From assembly GCA_963818695.1 (NCBI GenBank), contig CAWFTG010000009.1:620001-684000 (forward strand): 64,000 bases of DNA, given 5' to 3'. This DNA comes from AP-15 sp963818695 (lineage in GTDB: Bacteria; Pseudomonadota; Alphaproteobacteria; ATCC43930; CGMCC-115725). A program made the position numbers and the translations under genes. Of this stretch, positions 1 to 8,288 are shown in pieces. Position 1 is the stretch's first letter. The number at the start of each line of letters is the position of its first letter. The notes beneath the pieces were generated by a model. The model did not search any database, was not told the origin of the DNA, and saw nothing but the letters and a program-made list of their open reading frames with translations.

Positions 1-44
1 TTGCCGGGCTCGATTATGAGCACCCGGTCGATTATCATCTGCCA

Positions 45-983
45 ATGTCGACCAATCAGACGCCGCGATTTCGCTACCGCCTTGGCCTCAACCAGCCCCC
101 CGCCAGCCCGACCGTCAAACGGCTTACCGAAATGGCGGAGGCCATAGGCAAGGAGACCGGCGGGGAATTTCTCGTCGAGGTGTTTCCGGAGAGCCGGCTC
201 GGTCCCGACCCCCAGATGTTCGCAGATATGCGCAGCGGCGCGCTCGAGTTCTTCATGGCGGGGGCGACACTCGGCGAGATTGCGCCGACCAGCGCGTTGC
301 CGCTGCTGCCTTTCGCGTTTCGGGAGTCGAAGGCGGTGTTCGCGGCGCTCGACGGGGAGCTCGGCGACCAGATCCGCAGTGAATTGGCGCAACACGGCAT
401 CCATGCCTTCCGGCACTCCCTGCAAAACGGGTTTCATCATCTGACGACCAGCACGCGGCCGATCAACACCGCTGCCGATCTCGCTGGGATGAAGATCCGC
501 AGCCCAGGCGGTGCGATCGCGCGCGATTTCTTCGAAGCGTTCGGAGCGCAGGCCGGGTACGTCCCGTTCAGCCAGATGTACGATGCGCTGAAGGCGCGCA
601 GCTTCGATGGCCAAAGCGATCCGCTCGGCGTCGTATTGTCGCTGAGGCTTGACGAGGTGCAGAGCTATCTGAGCCTGACCGCCCATTGGTGGTCGGGTTT
701 TACACTGCTGGCCAATGCCGCTGCGTGGCGCGCTCTGCCGCAGGAAATTCAACAAGTCGCCGAACGCAATGCCGAGAAATTCGCACTGCTGCAGCGCGAA
801 GACATCGAACAGGTCAACGCAGCCGGCGCCGAGCAGCTCGCCGCTCGCGGAATGCAGGTGAACACAGCGGATACGCTCAGCTTCCGGGCTCGGCTAAGCG
901 ATGTTTACTCTAGTTGGCGGGAAAGGGCCGGCCCGGCGACATGGCGTTTATTGGAATCTTATGCCGGCGAAATCGGCGGATAG
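45..983 (+). CDS. TRAP-type C4-dicarboxylate-like solute-binding protein (DctP family)
   Basis: This 312-residue protein resembles the DctP-type periplasmic binding subunit of TRAP transporters, which hands organic acids to a Na+-driven membrane pair. Family features seen are an N-terminal YRLGLNQPPASPTVK strand and the central stretch DLAGMKIRSPGG, which lines the ligand site in this family. From the ATG at 45 there is no signal peptide. The same frame stays open back to the window edge and encodes polar residues there, so the true start may lie outside the window. No TRAP membrane subunits are visible. Its last 23 bases overlap the next gene, which suggests translational coupling. Confidence 0.75.
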   Translation: MSTNQTPRFRYRLGLNQPPASPTVKRLTEMAEAIGKETGGEFLVEVFPESRLGPDPQMFADMRSGALEFFMAGATLGEIAPTSALPLLPFAFRESKAVFAALDGELGDQIRSELAQHGIHAFRHSLQNGFHHLTTSTRPINTAADLAGMKIRSPGGAIARDFFEAFGAQAGYVPFSQMYDALKARSFDGQSDPLGVVLSLRLDEVQSYLSLTAHWWSGFTLLANAAAWRALPQEIQQVAERNAEKFALLQREDIEQVNAAGAEQLAARGMQVNTADTLSFRARLSDVYSSWRERAGPATWRLLESYAGEIGG

Positions 984-1728
984 CGTTTTCCGGCTCGACG
1001 GGAAGACGGCGCTGGTGACTGGCGCCGGGCGCGGGATCGGCCGCTCGTGCGCGATGGCGCTCGCCGCCGCCGGGGCCGAACTCATCCTGGTGAGCCGAAC
1101 CGCGAGTGAACTCGACGAGGTGGCGCGCGAGATCGCCTGCGGTGGCGGGAAGGCGCGGCCGCTGCCCTTCGATGTCACGCGCTCGGACGTGGTCCGTGAC
1201 GCTTTCGCCGGTCTCGGCCGCCTCGACATTCTGGTCAACAACGCCGGCCTCAACCGGCCGCAGCCCTTTCTCGAGGTCGACGAGGCGACCCTCGATCTGC
1301 TGCTCGGGCTCAACGTCAGAGCGGCGTTTGTTGTAGCGCAGGCCGCCGCCCGGCTGATGGTCGCCAATCGCGGCGGGGTCATCATCAATGTGTCTTCACA
1401 GATGGGCCATGTCGGCTCCGACCTGAACCGCACCGTCTATGTGATGACCAAGCACGCGATTGAAGGATTGACCAAGGCGATGGCGGTCGAGCTAGCGCCG
1501 AAAGGCGTGCGCGTCGTCTCGATCGCGCCCACCTTCGTCACGACGCCGCTGACCAAACCCTTCTTCGAGGATCCAGTGTTCCGCAACTGGGTGCTCGACC
1601 GCATCCCGTTGGGCCGCCTCGGCACGGTCGAGGAGGTCGCATCGGCGGTCGTCTTCCTGGCCTCGCCCGCGGCCGCGCTCGTCACCGGCTCATCGCTGCT
1701 TGTCGACGGCGGCTGGACCGCCTGGTGA
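961..1728 (+). CDS. SDR-family NAD(P)-dependent oxidoreductase
   Basis: This is a classical short-chain dehydrogenase of 255 residues. The Rossmann motif TGAGRGIG lies near residues 20-27, NNAG at 93-96, a catalytic serine in VSSQMG near 147 and the YxxxK pair at Y160/K164. The C-terminus ends LLVDGGWTAW, as in 3-oxoacyl-ACP reductase-like or gluconate 5-dehydrogenase-like SDRs. The ATG at 961 starts the conserved fold directly. An upstream in-frame start at 901 would only add residues overlapping the DctP gene. The overlap with the binding-protein gene suggests the enzyme acts on the imported compound. The substrate cannot be read from the sequence. Confidence 0.85.
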   Translation: MPAKSADSVFRLDGKTALVTGAGRGIGRSCAMALAAAGAELILVSRTASELDEVAREIACGGGKARPLPFDVTRSDVVRDAFAGLGRLDILVNNAGLNRPQPFLEVDEATLDLLLGLNVRAAFVVAQAAARLMVANRGGVIINVSSQMGHVGSDLNRTVYVMTKHAIEGLTKAMAVELAPKGVRVVSIAPTFVTTPLTKPFFEDPVFRNWVLDRIPLGRLGTVEEVASAVVFLASPAAALVTGSSLLVDGGWTAW

Positions 1729-1772
1729 ATAGATGACCCGATTTCATCGCGAGCGCAGCGAAGCGTTCCTGC

Positions 1773-1801
1773 TTGACTCACATATATCTCGATGGTTATA
1801 G
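1773..1801 (+). promoter_or_regulatory. Probable sigma70-type promoter for the ArsR/SRPBCC operon
   Basis: A TTGACT -35-like hexamer at 1773-1778 is followed 17 bases later by TTATAG at 1796-1801. The pair lies immediately upstream of the perfect palindrome at 1804-1831, so a repressor bound there would cover the expected transcription start. The assignment rests on hexamer similarity and position only. Confidence 0.45.
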
Positions 1802-1803
1802 GT

Positions 1804-1831
1804 CAATCAATAGCCGCGCGGCTATTGATTG
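1804..1831. promoter_or_regulatory. Perfect 28-bp palindrome, probable ArsR autoregulatory operator
   Basis: The 14-base half CAATCAATAGCCGC at 1804-1817 is followed directly by its exact reverse complement at 1818-1831, with no spacer. It sits between the putative -10 element and the ATG at 1835 of an ArsR-family gene. ArsR proteins are dimers that commonly repress their own operon from such sites. The palindrome ends three bases before the start codon, so it could also form a hairpin over the ribosome-binding region. Confidence 0.65.
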
Positions 1832-1834
1832 CAA

Positions 1835-2158
1835 ATGCCGAACGCTCACGATGTGCTCTTCAGAACGCTCGCCGATCCGACTCGGCGGGCTCTCTTCGAA
1901 AGACTGTGCCGCGAGGGAGAGAAGACGGTCGGCGCTCTGACGGCTCGGGCCGGGGTCTCACAACCGGCCGTCTCAAAGCATCTTGGGGTCCTGAAGCAGG
2001 CCGGGTTGGTGCGCGACCGCCACGAAGGTCGCCAGACGCACTATAGCGCGCAGCTCGGCGCCTTGGCCCCGCTGATCGACTGGACAAGCCAAATGGCCGA
2101 GTTCTGGCAAAGCCGGTTCGACCACCTCGAAGATCTCCTCAAAAGGATGGATCAATGA
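1835..2158 (+). CDS. ArsR-family transcriptional regulator
   Basis: A 107-residue winged-helix repressor. The N-terminus reads LFRTLADPTRRALFERL, and the recognition helix region reads AGVSQPAVSKHLGVLKQAGLV, followed by the wing RDRHEGRQTHYSA. It has no ArsR metal-binding Cys motif and belongs to the type that partners SRPBCC (AHSA1) proteins. The ATG at 1835 is preferred. A TTG two codons upstream lies inside the palindrome. Its stop overlaps the start of the SRPBCC gene (ATGA), so the two are co-translated. Probably autoregulated through the palindrome. Confidence 0.88.
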   Translation: MPNAHDVLFRTLADPTRRALFERLCREGEKTVGALTARAGVSQPAVSKHLGVLKQAGLVRDRHEGRQTHYSAQLGALAPLIDWTSQMAEFWQSRFDHLEDLLKRMDQ

Positions 2159-2565
2159 CCAATACTGCGACCGAAACGCTCTCCGTCGTTGTCGAGCGTG
2201 AGATACCTCTTCCGCCGGAAAAGATCTGGCGCGCGCTCACGCAACCACACCTGATCGAGGAGTGGCTCATGAAGAACGACTTCGAGCCAATCGTGGGCCA
2301 CCGTTTCAATCTTCGCGCAGACTGGGGTGCTGTCGACTGTCAGGTCCTGGCAGTCGAGCCGAACAAAACGCTGTCTTACACGTGGGGTGCCTACGATCTC
2401 ACGAGTGTCGTCACTTGGACCCTCACCCCTACGAGCACGGGGACCCACTTGCGCATGGAGCAGTCGGGCTTCCGGCCGGATCAGTCGCAGTACTACGAGG
2501 GCGCCAAGGGCGGGTGGCAGCGGTTCTTTGCGGCCCTCGAGCAGGTCTTGGCGCGGCGAGATTGA
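2155..2565 (+). CDS. SRPBCC (AHSA1-like) domain protein
   Basis: A 136-residue protein of the START/Bet v1-like fold related to the C-terminal domain of Hsp90 activator Aha1. Typical features are EREIPLPPEKIWRALTQP at the N-terminus, EEWLMKNDFEP, WTLTPTSTGTHLRMEQSGF and the terminal helix GGWQRFFAALEQVL. In this family an ArsR regulator and SRPBCC protein form a common two-gene cassette whose ligand is generally unknown. A second, deleted copy of this gene lies at 7936-8272 and is identical over its first ~139 bases. Confidence 0.88.
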   Translation: MTNTATETLSVVVEREIPLPPEKIWRALTQPHLIEEWLMKNDFEPIVGHRFNLRADWGAVDCQVLAVEPNKTLSYTWGAYDLTSVVTWTLTPTSTGTHLRMEQSGFRPDQSQYYEGAKGGWQRFFAALEQVLARRD

Positions 2566-2668
2566 AGCTCTTCGGAACAAGTCAAAACTGGGCGGCCCGG
2601 CGTTGAAAGCCAGAAACATCGCCTAGTAGGGCGATGGCAGCGCAGGAACCGGAGGGAGCGTCAGTTTC

Positions 2669-3106
2669 GTGCCCGCTGCCCGAAAATCAGAAGCCCGGAC
2701 TCACGCGTTCGCACGCGTAATAGGACCTTGGCTGGTCATCGTGCCCAGCATCATCGTGCTGCGCGCGCCCGGGATGGACGCGCTCGCATCCGACTTCTTC
2801 AAAAGCGACCTGTTTGTGTGGTTCGCAGGCGCCCTACTGCTGTTCGCCGGACTGCTGATCATCGCTTTTCACCAGTACTGGTCGAGCGTGGCGGCTGTCA
2901 TGATCTCGCTGTTTGGTTGGATCCTGGCGCTGCGGGGCTTGGTGCTCATGGCGGCTCCCGAACTGTACGAACGCGCTGCTACGGCTATGGACTCCATCGT
3001 TCTTGTGCGGCTGATCTTCGGCGTACTCGTCGCGACTGGGCTTTATCTCACCTATGTAGGTTGGATCGCCGAGCCCGCCTCACCATCAGCAGACAACAGC
3101 CCGTGA
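2669..3106 (+). CDS. Small integral membrane protein of unknown function
   Basis: A 145-residue protein with four hydrophobic segments (about residues 18-34, 48-66, 74-94 and 108-128) and short loops, so probably four membrane spans. It starts at a GTG with the purine-rich GGAGGGAG about nine bases upstream. I do not recognise the family and see no catalytic motif. It follows the SRPBCC gene by about 100 bases on the same strand. Confidence 0.6.
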   Translation: MPAARKSEARTHAFARVIGPWLVIVPSIIVLRAPGMDALASDFFKSDLFVWFAGALLLFAGLLIIAFHQYWSSVAAVMISLFGWILALRGLVLMAAPELYERAATAMDSIVLVRLIFGVLVATGLYLTYVGWIAEPASPSADNSP

Positions 3107-3182
3107 CAGCCTTCGCAACTGCGGTCCGATCCGCGATGAGGGCCGATCGCTGCGTCAGTTGCGTCGTTTACGACGTAGAAAG

Positions 3183-3270
3183 CGTAGAATGGGCTGAGGA
3201 CCGCGAAGCCCATCATTCCCGGTGTCGGCGGATATGCGATGGGCTTCGCCTAGGCTCAGCCCATCCTACG
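3183..3270. repeat. Nested inverted repeat, intergenic palindromic element
   Basis: An outer arm of 16 bases at 3183-3198 pairs with 3255-3270 with one mismatch. An inner arm GCGAAGCCCATC at 3203-3214 pairs exactly with 3238-3249. The core words ATGGGCT and AGCCCAT resemble the short palindromic repeats scattered through alphaproteobacterial intergenic regions. It fills much of the gap between the membrane protein and the DUF1801 gene. Confidence 0.6.
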
Positions 3271-3329
3271 GTGCCTGCTGTCGTCTTATTCGCGTATCAA
3301 AGCCTCGGGACTAAGGAGGAGAAACGGGC

Positions 3330-3728
3330 ATGAAGAAGAGCGCGTCGCAGAAAAGCAGGTCTCCTTCTCAGCTGATCGACGCGAGAATCAAGGAGCTGGG
3401 CGACTGGCGGGGCGAGATGCTCAGCCGGCTCCGTGCCTTGGTCAAGGAAGCCGATCCCGAAGTCGTCGAGGAGTGGAAGTGGAGAGGGGTTCCGGTGTGG
3501 TCGCACGACGGAATGATCTGCACAGGCGAGACTTACAAGAACGTCGTGAAGATGACCTTCGCCAAAGGGGCGGCTCTGAAGGATCCTTCGGGCCTCTTCA
3601 ACTCCAGTCTTGACGGGAACACAAGGCGTGCCATCGACTTCCACGAGGGCGAGAAGATAGACGAGGAGGCGTTGAAGACTCTCGTTCGCGCCGCCGTGAC
3701 CCTGAACAAGTCCAAAGCCCAAAGCTAA
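3330..3728 (+). CDS. DUF1801-type protein
   Basis: A 132-residue cytosolic protein with the DUF1801/YdhG-like layout: an N-terminal helical part (LIDARIKELGDWRGEMLSRL), the conserved EVVEEWKWRGVPVWSHDGMICTGETYK region with its Trp residues, then FAKGAALKDPSGLFNSSL. The biochemical function of the family is unknown. It has a strong ribosome-binding site (AAGGAGGAG) about ten bases before the ATG. It is flanked by a palindromic repeat upstream and a convergent LysR gene downstream. Confidence 0.78.
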   Translation: MKKSASQKSRSPSQLIDARIKELGDWRGEMLSRLRALVKEADPEVVEEWKWRGVPVWSHDGMICTGETYKNVVKMTFAKGAALKDPSGLFNSSLDGNTRRAIDFHEGEKIDEEALKTLVRAAVTLNKSKAQS

Positions 3729-3793
3729 TCCACGAAATCAAACGATTTCCGTGGGATCCTGCAAGAAGTCACCGTCTTGATTCCATAATCGAA

Positions 3794-4777
3794 TCAGCGG
3801 CTGAAAGAGCTCTCTGCACCGTTGAGCTTGCGCAATCCCCGCGTCGTTGTTCCCCTGCGCCGCACATCGGCGTTTTGGTGTTTGACGTGTTCAATGAACG
3901 CGCGCAGCTTGGGCAAGACCTGACGTCTCCCTGGGTGATAGAGAAAAACCCCCGGCGTCGTGACGGCGAAGGGCGTCAGTAGCGCCTGCAATCGGCCCTC
4001 AGCAATCGCCGCTTTGGCGAGCGGGCCGGGCACCTGTGCAAGTCCTACCCCCTGGATCGCCGCTCCGAGGAGTGTGAGGTAGTCGTGCGCGATGAGCGGC
4101 CCGGAGACGATTGCCTCGATTGCCTTGTTGCCGTCGACAAAGGACCAGGGCGCGATCGATCCGTTTGAGCGGCGCATGCGCAGGCAGGCATGCTGGCGCA
4201 GATCGTCGATGCGCTCCGGCCGCTTCCGCCGGCGCAGATAATCGGGGCTGCCAACGACCACGAACGGGAACGGCGGCGTCAGCCGCACCGCGATCATGTC
4301 TGGCGCGATGAACTGGCCCAGACGGATGCCGGCGTCAAACCCTTCGGCCGCGAGGTCGACCAGCTCCTCGCTCGCGGCGATCTCCACTTCGACCTCGGGA
4401 TAGGCTTGGCAGAACGATGCGATCAGCGGCTCCAGCAGGATCGGCACCACCGCGCGCGGCACCGAGAGGCGCAACAATCCGGCCGGCCGCTGCCCGAGTT
4501 CACGCGCGACCTCGCTGGCGGCGACGAGCTCCTCGAAGGCGGGCTTTGCGCGCGAAAGGAATCGCTCGCCGGCTTCGGTCAGGCCGACACTGCGCGTGGT
4601 GCGGATGAAGAGCGCTGCGCCGACGCGCGCCTCGAGTGCGCGCACCGCCTGGCTGATCGCCGATGGAGTCACCCCGAGTTCCGCAGCCGCTCTGCGAAAA
4701 CTGCGGTGCTGGGCAACGCTCAGGAACGCCTCTACGCCGTCGAGCGCGCCCTGCCTGACTGTGAAGTTCTGCTTCAT
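3794..4777 (-). CDS. LysR-family transcriptional regulator
   Basis: A 327-residue regulator. The N-terminal winged helix (residues ~12-70) contains AFLSVAQHRSFRRAAAELGVTPSAISQAVRALE and the wing TTRSVGLTEAGERFL. The rest is the two-lobed effector-binding domain. The C-terminus carries an extra basic tail (RRRGTTTRGLRK). It is divergent from the methyltransferase gene starting at 4882, with 104 bases between them, the usual arrangement for a LysR regulator and its target. The effector cannot be inferred. Confidence 0.88.
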   Translation of the reverse strand: MKQNFTVRQGALDGVEAFLSVAQHRSFRRAAAELGVTPSAISQAVRALEARVGAALFIRTTRSVGLTEAGERFLSRAKPAFEELVAASEVARELGQRPAGLLRLSVPRAVVPILLEPLIASFCQAYPEVEVEIAASEELVDLAAEGFDAGIRLGQFIAPDMIAVRLTPPFPFVVVGSPDYLRRRKRPERIDDLRQHACLRMRRSNGSIAPWSFVDGNKAIEAIVSGPLIAHDYLTLLGAAIQGVGLAQVPGPLAKAAIAEGRLQALLTPFAVTTPGVFLYHPGRRQVLPKLRAFIEHVKHQNADVRRRGTTTRGLRKLNGAESSFSR

Positions 4778-4801
4778 ACCCTGTCAACATTATCGCGGAT
4801 A
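4762..4801. promoter_or_regulatory. Possible LysR-type operator elements in a divergent intergenic region
   Basis: Two short inverted repeats lie at the LysR start: TGAAG-N5-CTTCA at 4762-4776, overlapping the LysR start codon, and TATC-GCG-GATA at 4791-4801. Divergent LysR/target gaps commonly hold such sites. The match is to short motifs only and is tentative. Confidence 0.3.
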
Positions 4802-4881
4802 GTCGCTCGCAGGAAGCGGTCGTATATGCTGTCTGGCGACCGAGCGAGACCTGAAGCCTCGAGGAGCCGAATGGAACTGCG

Positions 4882-5712
4882 ATGACCGATATCCTCGATG
4901 GCGTGCGCGACCACTATCGCGCCACCGGCCTGATCGAGCGGCTGAAGGCGGCGCTCACGGCTCTCGGGCCGGAGGATCAGCGGCTCGCACCCCAGCAACT
5001 GGCTGCCCTCGACCAGTTTCACACCCGCGGGCTCGCTGCGACTGCCGAGCTTGCCAAGTTGGCCGGGATCACCGCCGACATGTCGGTTCTGGATGTCGGC
5101 TCGGGCGTCGGCGGGCCCGCGCGTTTTCTGGCCGCGACCTATGGCTGCCGGGTTACGGGCGTCGACCTCAGCGAGCCATTCGTCGATGCCGCGCGCTATC
5201 TGACCGAGCGTACGGGACAGAGCGGACAGGTGTCGTTTGAGACCGCCAGCGCGCTCGAGCTTCCGTTTGACGCCGGCCGTTTCGACGTCGTGCTGCTGCA
5301 GCATGTGGCGATGAACATCTCCGATCGGACGCGGCTTTATCGCGAGATCCGGCGCGTGCTGAAGTCAGGCGGCATGTTTGCAATCTTCGACGTCGTGCTG
5401 AACGGCGGCGAGCCGCACTATCCGGTCCCTTGGGCGCGAACGCCGGCGACGAGCTTTCTCTTGACAGCCGCCGCAACACGCGCGGCGATCGAGCCGGCCG
5501 GTTTCCGCACACTGACATGGCAGGACGACACCGAAGCGGCCAAGACCTGGTTCGCGCAGATGCGCGCCTCGGGGCCGCCGCCTTCGCCGAATCTCGGCGT
5601 AGTGATGGGGCCGGACTTCGCGCAGCTTGCCGCCAACTTGGGACGAAACCTCATGGAAGGCCGCTTCGGCATCCTGACAGCGGTGTTCGAGGCCGCATCA
5701 ATTAACACCTGA
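4882..5712 (+). CDS. Class I SAM-dependent methyltransferase
   Basis: A 276-residue methyltransferase of the UbiE/sterol-methyltransferase type. Motif I, VLDVGSGVGGPARFLA, lies near residues 70-85. The acidic loop GVDLSE follows, and later FDVVLLQHVAMNI and the post-motif RRVLKSGGMFAIFDVV. The C-terminal third includes a substrate-capping region. It is divergently transcribed from the LysR gene and lies 11 bases before a frameshifted MFS transporter. A decayed second copy of its 3' end lies at 7204-7443. Probably a small-molecule methyltransferase; substrate unknown. Confidence 0.85.
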   Translation: MTDILDGVRDHYRATGLIERLKAALTALGPEDQRLAPQQLAALDQFHTRGLAATAELAKLAGITADMSVLDVGSGVGGPARFLAATYGCRVTGVDLSEPFVDAARYLTERTGQSGQVSFETASALELPFDAGRFDVVLLQHVAMNISDRTRLYREIRRVLKSGGMFAIFDVVLNGGEPHYPVPWARTPATSFLLTAAATRAAIEPAGFRTLTWQDDTEAAKTWFAQMRASGPPPSPNLGVVMGPDFAQLAANLGRNLMEGRFGILTAVFEAASINT

Positions 5713-5723
5713 TAGGAAACCAA

Positions 5724-7111
5724 ATGTCGGCAGGTACCCGTCCACTTCGCACCAAGGGCGCCTTGACTGTCCGGACGTCTCGGTCGCCGGGCCCCGCAAT
5801 TCGGGCAGCCGCCGCCACCGCGCACCCGGCTGCTGCGCCGCGCCAGGCCTGGCTGATCGTCGCCCTCTTGTTCCCGTTCATGGTGATCAACTTCGCCGAC
5901 AAGGCGGTCATCGGCATCGCCGCGGTGCCGATCATGGACGAGCTGCATCTCAGCCCGCGCGAGTTCGGCCTGCTCGGCTCGAGCTTTTTCCTGCTGTTTG
6001 CGGTCTCGGCGGTCGTCACCGGCTTTATCGTCAACCGGGTCGAGACGCGCTGGGCGCTGCTGGTCATGGGGCTCGTCTGGGCCTTGACCCAGTTCCCGAT
6101 GCTCGGGAGCGTCGGCTTTGCGACGATCATCGCCGCGCGCATCGCGCTCGGCGCCGGCGAGGGGCCGGCTTATCCCGTGGCATTGCACTCGGCCTACAAA
6201 TGGTTTCCGAACGAGCTGCGCACCTTGCCCACCGCGATCGTCGCGCAGGGCGCCGGCATCGGCATCATGGTGGCGCTGCCGCTGCTCAACTGGGTCATCG
6301 TCCGTTATTCCTGGCATTGGGCATTCGGCGTCCTCGGCATCGCCGGCCTCGTCTGGACGGCGGCGTGGTTCGCGCTCGGCCGCGAAGGCCCCCTAACGGC
6401 AGCCGCCGTTGCCGCTGCCGCGAAATCGGCAGCAGGACCCGAACGGCTCCCCTACGCAGAGCTGTTGCTCAGCCCGACGATTTGGCCTGCTGGTGCGCCA
6501 ATTTCGGCGCCTATTGGGGCTTGTCGCAGGCGCTGTCCTGGCAAGGGGCGTTTCTGATCAAGGGACTCGGCCTCTCGCAGAGCTCGATCGGCCTGCTGGG
6601 TGCGCTGCCGGCCGGCGCCGCCGTCGTTGTCATCATCGCCGCCGGCTGGTATTCGCAGCGCCTGCTGGCGCGCGGCGTGTCGAGCCGCGTGGCGCGCGGC
6701 ATCCTTGGCAGTGGCTGCGTCGCGCTCGGCGGCATGGCATTGGCGGTCATGCCGTATTTCCCGGGCATACCCGCCAAGATCGCGCTGACGACGATCGGCA
6801 TCGCGGTGCCCTCGGTCATCAACGTGATCAGCCATACCGTCGTCAGCGAACTGACGCCGGTCGCGCAGCGCGGCGCGTTGCTCGCGATCGGCACCGCGAT
6901 TGGCACCTCGGCCGGGCTCCTAGCACCCTACGTCATGGGCAGCGTTCTCGAGACGGCGGCGACGCCGCTCGCCGGCTTCAATACCGGCTTCATGGTCTGC
7001 GGCGTCATCATGCTTGTGGGCGGCCTGATCGGAATGGCGCTGATCCGGCCCGAGCGCGACACGCTGCGCTGGACGAACCCGATCGCGGTTGCCGCGACCG
7101 GCCCGGCGTGA
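5724..7111 (+). pseudogene. MFS transporter, interrupted by a frameshift
   Basis: Two frames together encode one MFS permease of about 460 residues. The first frame gives an N-terminal tail and six membrane segments, including VINFADKAVIGIAAVPIMDE and a PAYPVALHSAYKWFPNE motif typical of the anion:cation symporter subfamily. At about 6480-6484 the reading moves to another frame, which continues CANFGAYWGLSQALSWQ and supplies the last six segments to 7111. One missing base explains the break. It may be a sequencing indel or early decay. It lies directly after the methyltransferase, and the two could form one export or uptake unit. Confidence 0.75.
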
Positions 7112-7203
7112 GCAATCGCGCGGCGCTCGGTGTCAGTCCCGGCGCACGAACGGGCGCGCCGCGTCGATCAGCGCTGCGGTCGGCGCGAGGCGCAGCCCGT
7201 CGC

Positions 7204-7443
7204 CCTCATCGACCAGCGGCGAGCCGCATTATTCCGTGCCCTGGGCGCTAACGCCCGCAACGAGCTTTCTTCCGACAGCCGCGGCGACGCGCGAGGCGAT
7301 CGAACGAGCCGGTTTCCGCGCCGTGATGGGCCGGACTTCGCGCAGCCTCCGCCAATTTAGGACGAAATCTTATAGATGGCCGGCTCGAGATCCTGACCGC
7401 AGTGTTCGAGGCCGCGTCGATTACCACCCGATGGGAATCCAAA
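7204..7443 (+). pseudogene. Relic of the 3' end of a second methyltransferase gene
   Basis: This stretch matches the last third of the methyltransferase gene at 4882-5712. Readable remnants are GEPHYSVPWALTPATSFL, TAAATREAIERAGFRAV and the terminal VFEAASIT, against PHYPVPWARTPATSFL and VFEAASINT in the intact gene. About 80 bases in the middle are missing and the frame is broken. It is followed, as in the intact locus, by an ATGTCG start of a membrane protein gene. It is a truncated paralogue with no start. Confidence 0.8.
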
Positions 7444-7980
7444 ATGTCGCCGGCAACCATCTTCCAGACACATCTCGTCTTGGGTTACGTCCCGTGGATA
7501 CTTTGCTTCGGCGCATATGTCTGGCCGAGGCTCAAGGCAATGGATCGGGTCGAAGCGCAACGCGCCATCGCTACTTTGCACAGCTTTCGCTTCTTCGGAC
7601 TCGTCTTCATCGTTCCGGGCGTCGTCGGCCCCAATCTGCCCATCGGCTTCGCCGCTTTCGCCGCCTACGGTGACTTTGCAACCGGATTGCTGGCGATGCT
7701 GGCGCTTCTCACGGTACGGATACGTTCGGTCTTCTGGCCCTTCGTCATCGCCTTCAATCTCGTAGGAGCAGTCGACATCATCGTCGACTATTATCACGGC
7801 AACCAAGTCGGCCTTCCGACGCTGGCGGGGGAGTTGGGCGCCACCTACGCGATCCCGATCATCTACGTGCCCATCCTGATGATCACGCACGTCGTCGCGT
7901 TCTATTTGCTGGCACGTCCTCAGCCGCAGGCGGCAGCGCCTTGGCCCCGCTCTGGCGCGCGCTCACGCAACCACACCTGA
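7444..7980 (+). CDS. Polytopic membrane protein, C-terminus altered by a junction
   Basis: A 178-residue protein with about five hydrophobic segments, including YVPWILCFGAYVW, LVFIVPGVVGPNLPIGFAAFAAY and IPIIYVPILMITHVVAFYLLA. I do not recognise the family. The ATG at 7444 is chosen because upstream in-frame codons encode the tail of the methyltransferase relic. The last ~13 residues (PWPRSGARSRNHT) are encoded by DNA from a decayed ArsR/SRPBCC copy, so the native C-terminus has been replaced. Confidence 0.55.
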   Translation: MSPATIFQTHLVLGYVPWILCFGAYVWPRLKAMDRVEAQRAIATLHSFRFFGLVFIVPGVVGPNLPIGFAAFAAYGDFATGLLAMLALLTVRIRSVFWPFVIAFNLVGAVDIIVDYYHGNQVGLPTLAGELGATYAIPIIYVPILMITHVVAFYLLARPQPQAAAPWPRSGARSRNHT

Positions 7981-8272
7981 TCGAGGAGTGGCTCATGAAG
8001 AACGACTTCGAGCCAATCGTGGGCCACCGTTTCAATCTTCGCGCAGACTGGGGTGCTGTCGACTGTCAGGTCCTGGCAGTCGAGCCGAACGGGGTGCCTA
8101 TGATCTGAAGAGTGTCGTCACTTGGACCCTCACCCCTACGAGCACGGGGACCCACCTGCGCATGGAGCAGTCGGGCTTCCGGCCGGATCAGCAGCAGGCC
8201 TACCAGGGCGCCAAGGGCGGGTGGCAGCGGTTCTTTACGGCCTTGGAGCAGGTATTGGCGCGGATAGATTGA
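7936..8272 (+). pseudogene. Deleted second copy of the ArsR/SRPBCC cassette
   Basis: Sixteen bases at 7936-7951 match the ArsR gene at 2058-2073. The sequence then jumps to SRPBCC sequence equivalent to 2225 onward, implying an internal deletion of about 150 bases. The next ~139 bases are identical to the intact SRPBCC gene. A further 19-base deletion follows (between AGCCGAAC and GGGGTGCC). After it, the frame resumes with substitutions and encodes SVVTWTLTPTSTGTHLRMEQ and the terminal helix. No intact product is possible. Confidence 0.85.
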
Positions 8273-8288
8273 AGTCGGCCGGCACAAT

